Assembly (NCBI GenBank): GCA_964520785.1
Contig: CAZFQG010000012.1
Location: forward strand, 1 to 56,468
DNA: 56,468 nt
Direction: 5' to 3'
Origin: CAZFQG01 sp964520785
GTDB lineage: Bacteria > Planctomycetota > Planctomycetia > Pirellulales > Thermoguttaceae
Shown here: piece after piece, positions 27,925 through 35,266 of the stretch
How positions within the stretch are numbered: position 1 is the first letter of the stretch
How the letters are laid out: the number at the start of each line of letters is the position of its first letter
Notes under the pieces: generated by a model
What the model was told of the DNA's origin: nothing
Database searches by the model: none
The model's input: only the letters and a program-made list of their open reading frames with translations
Program-made: the position numbers and the translations under genes

Positions 27925-29904
27925 TCACTTACGCCGCGCGACCAGCGACACCACCAGCGCGCCCAGCAATAGCGCGAACGTCCCCGGCTCGGGAACCGCG
28001 GCGGCCGCGGCGGTGCGTCCCCAGTTCGCGCGGACGATGTCCAAGTCGGCGCTGTTGACGATGCCGTCGCCGTTGCCGTCGCCTTGCATCCCGTTACCCG
28101 GCGAAACGCTCTGTCCCCAGTTCGCGCGGACGAGGTCCAAGTCGGCGCTGCTGACGACGCCGTCGCCGTTGAGGTCTCCCTCCAGGCCCGCTCCGCCGCC
28201 GCGGACGCCATAGACTTCCAGTTCATCGATACACGTCCCGTTTCCGGTATTCTGCACGTAGGGAACGATCACCCGCACGCCGGTCGCCGTGACGGCGTCG
28301 AACTCATAGCGGTGACGCAACGCGGGATTCGAAAAGTGCTCGCCCCCCCACGCGTTGTAGGTGACGGTTCCCAGGTCGATCCACTCCGAATCCGGCGTGA
28401 ACTCGTTCGGATCGGCCGAGGTCGTGTACTGGAGTCGATAGGTCCCCAGGATACGAAGATCGTAGAAACCGCCGGTGTTGTCGCGGCCGAACGCAATCGA
28501 CGTGATCTCGCAAGCCTCGCCGAAATTCACGCCCACGAAACCCTGACCCAGGGTCTCGGACGTCGCGACGCCGATCCAGCTATAGTCGTTACCATACTTG
28601 CCGTCGTTGATATGCGGGATGGAGTGGGCATCATATCCGGTCAGGGAATCGATGGCGAACGGGAGCGACCCGTCCGAGGCGGCCGCGACGTTGCCGGAGC
28701 CCATCGAGCCCCCTTCTTCCACCAGCGTGATGCCGCCGGTAATCTCATAACCATTGAGGACCTCGCCGGAGGCGTACAACTCGATTTCGTCGATACACGT
28801 GCCGCCGCCCATCCCGGCTTCCGGGACCAAAAGGCGGACGCCGGTCGCCTGGACCGGGTCGAACGTGTACTGGTGACGCCGGCTCGGCGCGGCGAACCGG
28901 GGCGCCTGGGCCGTGTTGTACTTGATCGTACCAATCGTGGTCCACTCCCCCTCGCCCGCATATTCCGGCATGGAACTCGTCGTGTATTGGACGGTATATT
29001 CGCCCTGCCAGCGGTCGCCAAATTGACCCAGGTTGTCCCGACCAAAGGCGATGCTGCCGATCTCCGTCAGGGCCGGAAGCGCCAACCCGACGTAAGCGCC
29101 ACCCGGCGGGGCGACGTCGCCGATCCAGCTATTGCTGTTGCCGTAGACCCCGTCGTTGAGGTGGACGATTTGATGCGCATCGTATGCGCCGTTACCGAGA
29201 ACGTCGAATGCGAACGGCGTGGCGCCGAGGGCCAGGTTGTTTTCCTTGAAGGTGCCCCCTTCTTGAATCAGCTCAATTCCACTTGAGAGAAACAGAGGCC
29301 CCCAGTCGGGGGAGATCGCGGTGACCTCGGCGACTCGGGGCGGAGTGACCCCGTCCGTCGGGGTAAATCCGTACCGGACGGCGCTGACGCCGGCCCAGGA
29401 GCCGGTCAGCTCGACCCGGTCGAAACAGCCGTAGTCGTCGGTGTCGACGGTGCTCAAGGACCCGACGGGAACGAAACCGCTTCCCTGGTCGACGAAGAAC
29501 TCCACCGCCGAGACGGTCCGATCCGCGTCCGGAAAGCCGTTGTCACTCCCTTCACACACGTACGCCTGCAACGTCGTCAGGTTCAGCGTCTCCGGCAGCG
29601 TCACGTCCAAATAGAACGGCGCGCCCAACGGGTCTTCATCGTCACCACCGGAGAAGATGAAATGGTGAACATCCAGAAACGTGCCCACCCCGGGAATTCC
29701 CGTACCGATCACATTATTGATCGCCGCTTGAGCCGCGAAGGGGACCTCCGTCATACTCTGCAGGTGGTGTGACCACCCGACCGCGGTACCGGCGATGGCC
29801 GCGTTTCCAGGAATGTTCAAATTCACCTGCTGGGCGTTTGCCGACAAAGGCGCCAGACCCAAAAAAATGAAGACCGCCAAACCCAAGACACCGATGCGAA
29901 TCAT
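27925..29904 (-). CDS. PEP-CTERM/dockerin protein with two discoidin-like repeats (paralogue of the gene at 30240)
   Basis: 659 residues from ATG 29904, preceded by CAGGAG ten bases upstream; the frame extends to 29985 but the signal peptide MIRIGVLGLAVFIFLGL starts here. Residues about 22-210 form a beta-rich domain (LDVTLPETLNLTTLQAYVCE). Two repeats of about 170 residues follow, each with HxxxHLNDGxYGN..SWIG or HINDGKYGNDYSWIG and IAFGRDN, like discoidin domains. Two dockerin-like repeats (GVVSSADLDLVRANWG, GIVNSADLDIVRANWG) precede VPEPGT, a hydrophobic helix and ARRK: the PEP-CTERM signal. It is the closest relative of the next gene upstream. The discoidin-like motifs suggest carbohydrate or surface binding; function is otherwise unknown. 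Confidence 0.83.
   Translation of the reverse strand: MIRIGVLGLAVFIFLGLAPLSANAQQVNLNIPGNAAIAGTAVGWSHHLQSMTEVPFAAQAAINNVIGTGIPGVGTFLDVHHFIFSGGDDEDPLGAPFYLDVTLPETLNLTTLQAYVCEGSDNGFPDADRTVSAVEFFVDQGSGFVPVGSLSTVDTDDYGCFDRVELTGSWAGVSAVRYGFTPTDGVTPPRVAEVTAISPDWGPLFLSSGIELIQEGGTFKENNLALGATPFAFDVLGNGAYDAHQIVHLNDGVYGNSNSWIGDVAPPGGAYVGLALPALTEIGSIAFGRDNLGQFGDRWQGEYTVQYTTSSMPEYAGEGEWTTIGTIKYNTAQAPRFAAPSRRHQYTFDPVQATGVRLLVPEAGMGGGTCIDEIELYASGEVLNGYEITGGITLVEEGGSMGSGNVAAASDGSLPFAIDSLTGYDAHSIPHINDGKYGNDYSWIGVATSETLGQGFVGVNFGEACEITSIAFGRDNTGGFYDLRILGTYRLQYTTSADPNEFTPDSEWIDLGTVTYNAWGGEHFSNPALRHRYEFDAVTATGVRVIVPYVQNTGNGTCIDELEVYGVRGGGAGLEGDLNGDGVVSSADLDLVRANWGQSVSPGNGMQGDGNGDGIVNSADLDIVRANWGRTAAAAAVPEPGTFALLLGALVVSLVARRK
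28105..28176 (-). repeat. 72-base block identical to 30414-30485 (dockerin repeat DNA)
   Basis: By direct comparison this stretch, encoding the first dockerin-like repeat, is identical base for base to 30414-30485 in the paralogous gene, while flanking sequence differs at synonymous positions. Confidence 0.8.
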
Positions 29905-30032
29905 TGTACGTTTGCTCCTGCTTCCGCAAAAAAATGGAAAAGAACCACAAAACGGCCGGTTGAAGTAGACACGCGAGGAGACCATCTACGGACCACTTCA
30001 ATCCTTTCAAAGTGTGGCATGATTACCCGTTT
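29905..30032 (-). promoter_or_regulatory. leader between the predicted promoter and the PEP-CTERM start at 29904
   Basis: About 120 bases of predicted untranslated leader. Apart from the Shine-Dalgarno CAGGAG near the ATG, nothing specific was recognised in it. Confidence 0.35.
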
Positions 30033-30108
30033 ATTATCCTCTTGAACGCGGATTGAACGCAACCGGAATGAACAGAGAATTTGGGTCTTTTTACGCAGGA
30101 TTTGGGTC
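30033..30108 (-). promoter_or_regulatory. promoter with two direct-repeat boxes for the PEP-CTERM gene at 27925
   Basis: Read on the minus strand: GACCCAAAT (30100-30108) and GACCCAAAT (30079-30087) are direct repeats 21 bases apart. Twenty-five bases after the start of the second box comes TTGCGT (30057-30062), and after an 18-base spacer GATAAT (30033-30038), five of six matches to a sigma-70 -10 box. The same layout with identical spacings stands in front of the paralogous gene at 30240. The boxes sit two helical turns apart on one face, as expected for a dimeric activator. The regulator is unknown. Confidence 0.6.
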
Positions 30109-30159
30109 GAACTTGGAATCGAATACGACCAGAAGACCACAAAACCCGTCAGTGGGGGG

Positions 30160-30206
30160 GTAAAAACAGGGGAGCCGTCTCCCGGCGGGCGCCAGGGGAC
30201 GGCTCC
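30160..30206 (-). terminator. rho-independent terminator of the PEP-CTERM gene at 30240
   Basis: On the minus strand a 9-base-pair perfect stem (GGAGCCGTC 30171-30179 with GACGGCTCC 30198-30206, 18-base loop able to pair further) is followed by a U-rich run from TAAAAA at 30161-30166. It lies 34 bases after the stop codon and separates the two paralogous genes. Confidence 0.7.
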
Positions 30207-30239
30207 GAGCTGTCGTTGGGCTTGCGGTAAAAACCGATT

Positions 30240-32228
30240 CTACTTGCGGCGGATCAGCGAAATGGCGAGAACGCCCAGGAGCAACACAAGCATTCCCGGC
30301 TCGGGAACCGCGGCAGCCGCCGTGGCTCCCCAATTGGCGCGGACCAAGTCCAAGTCTGCGCTGTTGACGATGCCGTCGCCGTTGCCGTCCCCGGCCATCC
30401 CGTCACCAGGCGTAACGCTCTGTCCCCAGTTCGCGCGGACGAGGTCCAAGTCGGCGCTGCTGACGACGCCGTCGCCGTTGAGGTCCCCCGCTAACCCGGG
30501 GCTCGCGCCGCGGATTCCGTAAACTTCCAACTCGTCGATGCAGGTGTCGGGCGAGGGGACCACCAAACGCACGCCCGTGGCCGTCACGGGATCAAAGGAG
30601 AACAGGTGACGCAGGGACGGATTCGAGAAATTCTCGCCGCCGATGCCGGTGTAGGTGACCGTGCCCAGATCGATCCAGTCGCCGTCGGGGGTCGTTACGT
30701 CCGGATTGGCCGACATCGTATACTGGAGAATGTAAGTTCCGAGGGTACGGTCGAAGAATCCACTGGTGTTGTCGCGCCCGAAAGCAATGGCGTCGATCTC
30801 GCAGACCTCGCCGAAGGCCACCCCGGCAAACGCGGAGCCGAGAGTGGGGGACACGGTGGCGCCAATCCAGCTATTGCTGTTGCCGTAGATGCCGTCGTTG
30901 ATGTGTACGATTTTGTGGGCATCGTAGGCGCCGTCGGCGATAACGTCGATCGCGAAGGGAACGGAACCTTCGGAGGCCAGGGCCACGTTCCCCTCGCCCA
31001 TTTGGCCCCCTTCCGCCACCAACGTGATGCCGCCGGTGATCTCATAGCCGTCAACGACCGCCGGGGAGGCGTACAACTCGATTTCGTCGATGCACGTCCC
31101 GCCGGCAAGGCCGGCGCCTGGAACCAACAGACGGATGCCGGTCGCTTGGACGGGATCGAACCCGAATTCGTGGCGAAGATACGGAAAGAGGAACGAGGGT
31201 GGCTCCGCCATGTTGTATTTGATCGTGCCGATCGTCGTCCAATCGCCGCCCACGGCAAACTCCGGTGTTGCCGAAGTCGTATACTGCAGCGTGTACTCTC
31301 CCTGCCAGCGGTCCACGAAAACGCGGGCCTCCCCACCGTTGTCGCGGCCGAACGCAATGCTGCCGATCTCCGTCAACTCCGGAAGAGCCAGTCCGACGTA
31401 GGCACCGCCGGCAGGCACGGACTCGCCGATCCAGCTATTGGTATTACCGTATAGTCCGTCATTGAGGTGCGCGATCTGGTGGACGGCGTATGCACCACCG
31501 CCGAGGACGTCGAACGCGAACGGCGTGGCGCCTTGAGCCAGATTATTGTCCCTGAACGTGCCACCTTCCTGAATGTACTCGATCCCCCCGGTGAGCTGCA
31601 ATCCGGCCCAGTCCGGCGAAATCGCGACTACCTCGCCCACGCGCGGCCCCACGCCGGCTTCGTGCGGCGTAAACTGGTAGCGGACCGCGCTGACGCCGCT
31701 CCAGTTGCCGGTCAGTTCGACTAGGTCGAAACAGCCGATGTCGTCGGTATCCACCGTTGCCACCGAACCGACGGATGTCCAAGCGTCATTCTGGTTGACG
31801 AAGAACTCGACGGACGAGACGGTCCGGTCAGTGTCGATGAAGCCGTTATCGCTCCCCTCGCAGACATAGGCCTGTAGCGTGGTCAGGTTGAGGACCTGCG
31901 GCAGGGTTACGTCGATGTGGTAAGGACCTTCCACCGGGACAAGCATCGGTTGCCCCTCGCCGCCGATATCGATTTCATCGGGAAAGATGAAATGGTGCTG
32001 GTCCAGGAAGGTCCCCTGGCCGGGGATGCCCGTCGCGACGGTGTTGTTGATTGCCGCCCACGCGCTATACGGTATCTCCGTGAAATTGTAATACACGAAG
32101 CCGGTAGCGGAGCCGGCGAGCGCCGCGTTGCCCGGCAGGTTTAGCGCCTTTTGCTGAGCCAGCGCCGGTGCGACCACCAAGCCCGAGAGGGCAAAGGCGG
32201 TAAGAGCCAAGAAGGTGAAGCGATTCAT
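30240..32228 (-). CDS. PEP-CTERM/dockerin protein with two discoidin-like repeats (paralogue of the gene at 27925)
   Basis: 662 residues. The signal peptide (about 1-24, ending APALAQQ) is followed by the same N-terminal beta domain as the downstream paralogue (FLDQHHFIFPDE, VLNLTTLQAYVCEGSDNGF). Two discoidin-like repeats follow (HLNDGLYGNTNSWIG, HINDGIYGNSNSWIG), then two dockerin-like repeats (SSADLDLVRANWG, NSADLDLVRANWG), VPEPGM, a hydrophobic helix and RRK. GGGAGA precedes ATG 32228. It has its own terminator and its own promoter of the same design as its paralogue, so the pair is probably co-regulated but not co-transcribed. Export through the PEP-CTERM route is inferred; the molecular role is unknown. 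Confidence 0.84.
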   Translation of the reverse strand: MNRFTFLALTAFALSGLVVAPALAQQKALNLPGNAALAGSATGFVYYNFTEIPYSAWAAINNTVATGIPGQGTFLDQHHFIFPDEIDIGGEGQPMLVPVEGPYHIDVTLPQVLNLTTLQAYVCEGSDNGFIDTDRTVSSVEFFVNQNDAWTSVGSVATVDTDDIGCFDLVELTGNWSGVSAVRYQFTPHEAGVGPRVGEVVAISPDWAGLQLTGGIEYIQEGGTFRDNNLAQGATPFAFDVLGGGAYAVHQIAHLNDGLYGNTNSWIGESVPAGGAYVGLALPELTEIGSIAFGRDNGGEARVFVDRWQGEYTLQYTTSATPEFAVGGDWTTIGTIKYNMAEPPSFLFPYLRHEFGFDPVQATGIRLLVPGAGLAGGTCIDEIELYASPAVVDGYEITGGITLVAEGGQMGEGNVALASEGSVPFAIDVIADGAYDAHKIVHINDGIYGNSNSWIGATVSPTLGSAFAGVAFGEVCEIDAIAFGRDNTSGFFDRTLGTYILQYTMSANPDVTTPDGDWIDLGTVTYTGIGGENFSNPSLRHLFSFDPVTATGVRLVVPSPDTCIDELEVYGIRGASPGLAGDLNGDGVVSSADLDLVRANWGQSVTPGDGMAGDGNGDGIVNSADLDLVRANWGATAAAAVPEPGMLVLLLGVLAISLIRRK
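30414..30485 (-). repeat. 72-base block identical to 28105-28176 (dockerin repeat DNA)
   Basis: Counterpart of the block in the gene at 27925; see that entry. Confidence 0.8.
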
Positions 32229-32538
32229 CTGTTTTCTCCCATCGAATCAAGACTAGTGAAACCAAACATCTCAAGTACAAGTATCACGGAACCGTTCATC
32301 TCCGGATGCCACTGGAGTAAACGGAGGAACTGCAAGCCGTGCCGCGAACAAGGCGAAAAGGGTACGGCGACCGCACGACACCCTGGCAACCCGATAACCC
32401 ACGAACCAATGACCTTACCCTCCACGAAGCACTTCCTCGAAACGAAGGCAACGACCACACCAAACTCATCGAAACCAAGACGGATTAGACCCCCGGAATC
32501 GCACCGAAGCGATAAATCCAAATCGTCACTCTCCCCTT
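32229..32538 (-). promoter_or_regulatory. long leader of the PEP-CTERM gene at 30240
   Basis: About 300 bases between the predicted -10 box and the ATG. Only the Shine-Dalgarno GGGAGA was recognised. The length would allow RNA-level regulation, but no known riboswitch pattern was seen. Confidence 0.3.
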
Positions 32539-32614
32539 ATACTACCTAAATGCGGGTGGCCAATGCAATCATGAATCGCGACGAATTTGGGTCTTCTTGC
32601 GAATGATTTCGGTC
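32539..32614 (-). promoter_or_regulatory. promoter with two direct-repeat boxes for the PEP-CTERM gene at 30240
   Basis: Read on the minus strand: GACCGAAAT (32606-32614) and GACCCAAAT (32585-32593), 21 bases apart. TTGCAT (32563-32568) begins 25 bases after the second box starts, and after an 18-base spacer comes TAGTAT (32539-32544). All spacings equal those in front of the gene at 27925. The first box is also flanked by GAATGA and TCATTC, a short inverted repeat. Confidence 0.6.
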
Positions 32615-32838
32615 ATTCGGACACGCACGCGGCCTTCGCCACTGGGGTTTTCCACCTTCCGATCTCGACCGCGCCACGGCACCGCGCATGCCGCGACAGA
32701 CCCAGCGCAAGAGGCGAGTATCCACCCGCTTTGATGCATATTATACCCCCCCTGTCTGGTGTAATAAGCATGTCTGGTCCATGCCCGATCAGAAGAGCGT
32801 GGGGAAAAGCCCAGGGAGTGTGGTCGGCGACCCACCCC
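32615..32838. other. intergenic region upstream of the conserved promoter
   Basis: 224 bases between the end of the small cysteine-rich gene and the box promoter. A C-rich run (ACCCCCCC near 32745) and the open frames here show no coding character; nothing else was recognised. Confidence 0.4.
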
Positions 32839-33120
32839 CTAGCCACGGCCCTCAAAGGTCGTTCTCCATTGCCCCTCGAGATGGCCCCGGAGTTTCCGGT
32901 GCAGTGCATCGACGGCTTCGGCTTCGTCGTCGCAAGAGTCGGTGGCGGCGCGGTACGCGGCGATCATGCAATCGACGTTCTCGACCGTGATATGACACGA
33001 CTCGCACCGGTTCGCGCAATTCTGGAAAAGCCGGCAAAACGCTTCCGCCTGCTCGGGTGACAACGTCTCACCGACCATTTCACATATTTTTTCGTAAACC
33101 GGTTTGCCATTCGATTCCAT
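32839..33120 (-). CDS. small cysteine-rich protein of unknown function
   Basis: 93 residues, no signal peptide and no membrane helix. Six cysteines and a histidine cluster in the middle: FCRLFQNCANRCESCH, then VDCMIAAY and DSCDDE. CESCH fits the haem c pattern CxxCH, but without a signal peptide haem attachment in the periplasm is unlikely, so a zinc or iron-sulphur site is a better guess. The start lies 18 bases after the stop of the tetrahaem lipoprotein gene, so the two are almost certainly co-transcribed. I do not recognise the family. The tight spacing and cysteine pattern make it a believable real gene. Confidence 0.6.
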   Translation of the reverse strand: MESNGKPVYEKICEMVGETLSPEQAEAFCRLFQNCANRCESCHITVENVDCMIAAYRAATDSCDDEAEAVDALHRKLRGHLEGQWRTTFEGRG

Positions 33121-33138
33121 CAGCGTTCGGACGGACGG

Positions 33139-35178
33139 TTATTCCGTCTCCTTGTGTTCCACGTCGGGCCAATAACTATCGAAGTCGAAATCGGGACTAT
33201 TGTCCAAGTCGTGGCAACTGTAACAGGCCTTCTGGGTGATCGGATCACCGGTTTGGGGGTTTGCCTCACTCAGCGTCACACGGACCGCCTCGTACGCCGC
33301 CTCCTGCCTCGCCCGATCCGAACCCATCTCCGCCCGAACATGCTCTCCGCCGGGCCCGTGGCAAGATTCGCAGCCTACGTTGATCAGATTGGGAGTCTCG
33401 TTCTCGTTCAAATAGCCGGTTCGGTACGGGAAATACTCGGTAGGATGCCACCCGACGACGTGACAACTGATACATTCCGGGTCATGATTCCTCGCGGGGT
33501 CGCTATATGGCGGAAAGAGCGACTTCCACGCTTGGGCGTGCTTCGATTTCCTCCAAACTCGGTACGATTCCTCGTGGCACGTCGCGCACTTTTCGCTGCC
33601 GACATAGTCGCCGTTTCGGTCCGCGTCCGGGTGCGTCTTCGGCTTGACGCCCAATCCGGCCAATCCGCGGAGTTCCATTTCCATCTGGTACTGCCACATC
33701 AAGTCATCCACCTCCTTGGCCGAGGCATACCGCGAGTCGAGCGTCACCCTCTGATAGCGAATCTCGGGATCGTTCGCGTAAAGACCCACGACCGTGGCGT
33801 ACATCCCCTTTTCTCCCACCTCGATCAGATACCTCCCGTCTCCCAGAGACGCGGGATTCGGCGGCGGTTCCGGGGCCCCGTCCGACGTCACGATGACGCG
33901 GAACCGCGGAAATCGGTCCGCCAGTTCCACGGCCCATTTCTTCGGCCCGTACGCGAGCAAAACGGCCAGATTGCATCCTTCCTTCTCAAATTCCGCGAGA
34001 ACCTCCTCGAGCGCGTCGATCGCCGGCAGACACTGCAAATCGGGATTGTTCAGCGACCGGCAAAGACCGTCTTCCAGGACGGCGGTGATGCCGACTTTGT
34101 AGGGACCCGCCGCGACGACTTGATAGCGATTGGGCATTCCCAGATCCCTGTCGTAGAACGCGACGTTCGCGCAAAGCAGCAACTGGGCGTCCCCTTCAAT
34201 CGAAATCAACTCGTCGATCGGAAGTCGCAAGTCGGTTACCCCCAGGCCGAGCGCATCGTAACCCATCTTGCGGTACGATTCGTACGTGATCTTATACTTG
34301 CAGACCGCTTGCGGCCCGAATCGCTTCGGAATGCCGCCGACGTCCACGGCGATCGTGTTCCACCCGCGGTCCCGGCGGAGTTCCCGCATGAATGTGTACC
34401 GCCGCATAAGCCCTCCCTTCATCCGATCCATTCCCGCGCAGCCACACGGCTCGAGATATCCGTTCAAGCATCCGCTGGCGACGATCGCCAAATCCGGTTG
34501 GGGCCAATTGACGAAATGAGGGCCGTTCTCGGCGATCGGATCGAACGGCTCGCCGGACCCACCTTTGCCCCCCTTCTTCTTCGCCGGGGCTTCGTACGTA
34601 ATGTCACTCATCTCGGCGGCCGGAACGCCGCTCGATGCAGCGGCAGCCCCGTCTCGGGGGACGGAATCATTTTCCGGGGGCCCTTGCACATCCCCTCCCA
34701 TCGTTCGCAATGAATCCCTCCGCGGTGACTGAACGTCTGACGATGCATCGAAGCCCGCCGCGAATGAAAGCGTCGGATCCACCAAAGAAGGTGCCGCGAG
34801 TTGACCGGATTCCGGGTGCTCGGTTTCATCCTTCCGCGGAGAAGTCGGCGCGGATGGCACATCACGGGGAGGATCTTGGATGGGAGGGCCGGCAACCGAC
34901 CCCACGGCCGGGTCAACCGAAATCTCGTTTCCGATCGGAGGCGAAGTCCCTTCCAGAATGGGGAATGATACCCCTATTTCTGACGCGGGGACACTCGACT
35001 CAGACGCTGTCCGCCCGGACTCGGGATCATCCTGGGAGGCTGGAGGAACCGGCCGGCCCGATGGGGACGAGGAATCAGCGGAATTGCATCCGGCGACCCC
35101 GCCAACCAGGAAGAGTCCAATCAGGAGGAACGTCGAATACGAATCGAGGAGGAAACAAACGTGGAATGGCCGTCGCAT
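33139..35178 (-). CDS. tetrahaem cytochrome c lipoprotein with 5'-nucleotidase-like domain
   Basis: 679 residues from ATG 35178 (an in-frame TTG at 35181 adds one). The lipoprotein signal peptide ends at VAGC (about residues 29-32), followed by a long serine/proline-rich linker to about residue 200. Residues about 220-500 resemble the metallophosphatase/5'-nucleotidase fold (SGCLNGYLEPCGCAGMDRMK, DVGGIPKRFG, YDALGLGVTD), with cysteines in place of some usual metal ligands. The C-terminal part is a cytochrome c554-like region with four CxxCH sites at residues 531 (CATCH), 569 (CISCH), 603 (CESCH) and 652 (CYSCH), plus candidate distal histidines such as KSKHAQAW. It is probably an outer-surface or periplasmic electron carrier. 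The DUF1573 gene is 88 bases upstream; the small cysteine-rich gene follows. Confidence 0.8.
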   Translation of the reverse strand: MRRPFHVCFLLDSYSTFLLIGLFLVGGVAGCNSADSSSPSGRPVPPASQDDPESGRTASESSVPASEIGVSFPILEGTSPPIGNEISVDPAVGSVAGPPIQDPPRDVPSAPTSPRKDETEHPESGQLAAPSLVDPTLSFAAGFDASSDVQSPRRDSLRTMGGDVQGPPENDSVPRDGAAAASSGVPAAEMSDITYEAPAKKKGGKGGSGEPFDPIAENGPHFVNWPQPDLAIVASGCLNGYLEPCGCAGMDRMKGGLMRRYTFMRELRRDRGWNTIAVDVGGIPKRFGPQAVCKYKITYESYRKMGYDALGLGVTDLRLPIDELISIEGDAQLLLCANVAFYDRDLGMPNRYQVVAAGPYKVGITAVLEDGLCRSLNNPDLQCLPAIDALEEVLAEFEKEGCNLAVLLAYGPKKWAVELADRFPRFRVIVTSDGAPEPPPNPASLGDGRYLIEVGEKGMYATVVGLYANDPEIRYQRVTLDSRYASAKEVDDLMWQYQMEMELRGLAGLGVKPKTHPDADRNGDYVGSEKCATCHEESYRVWRKSKHAQAWKSLFPPYSDPARNHDPECISCHVVGWHPTEYFPYRTGYLNENETPNLINVGCESCHGPGGEHVRAEMGSDRARQEAAYEAVRVTLSEANPQTGDPITQKACYSCHDLDNSPDFDFDSYWPDVEHKETE

Positions 35179-35266
35179 CAAAAAACGTCTCCGAACGGAC
35201 AGTCGGAAGGCGGGGCCGTCCGACTTGAGCCGATATGGAAGTCCTGCACGGTGATTTCAGCCGCCA

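Noticed and set aside
27741..28226. Upstream extension of the DUF1559 frame
   Set aside because: This part is antisense or out of frame over the dockerin region of the next gene; the pilin-like start at 27740 is the real one.
32300..32340. Possible sigma-54 (-24/-12) promoter, GGCACGGCTTGC on the minus strand
   Set aside because: Only 8 bases separate GG and GC instead of 10, so the spacing is wrong.
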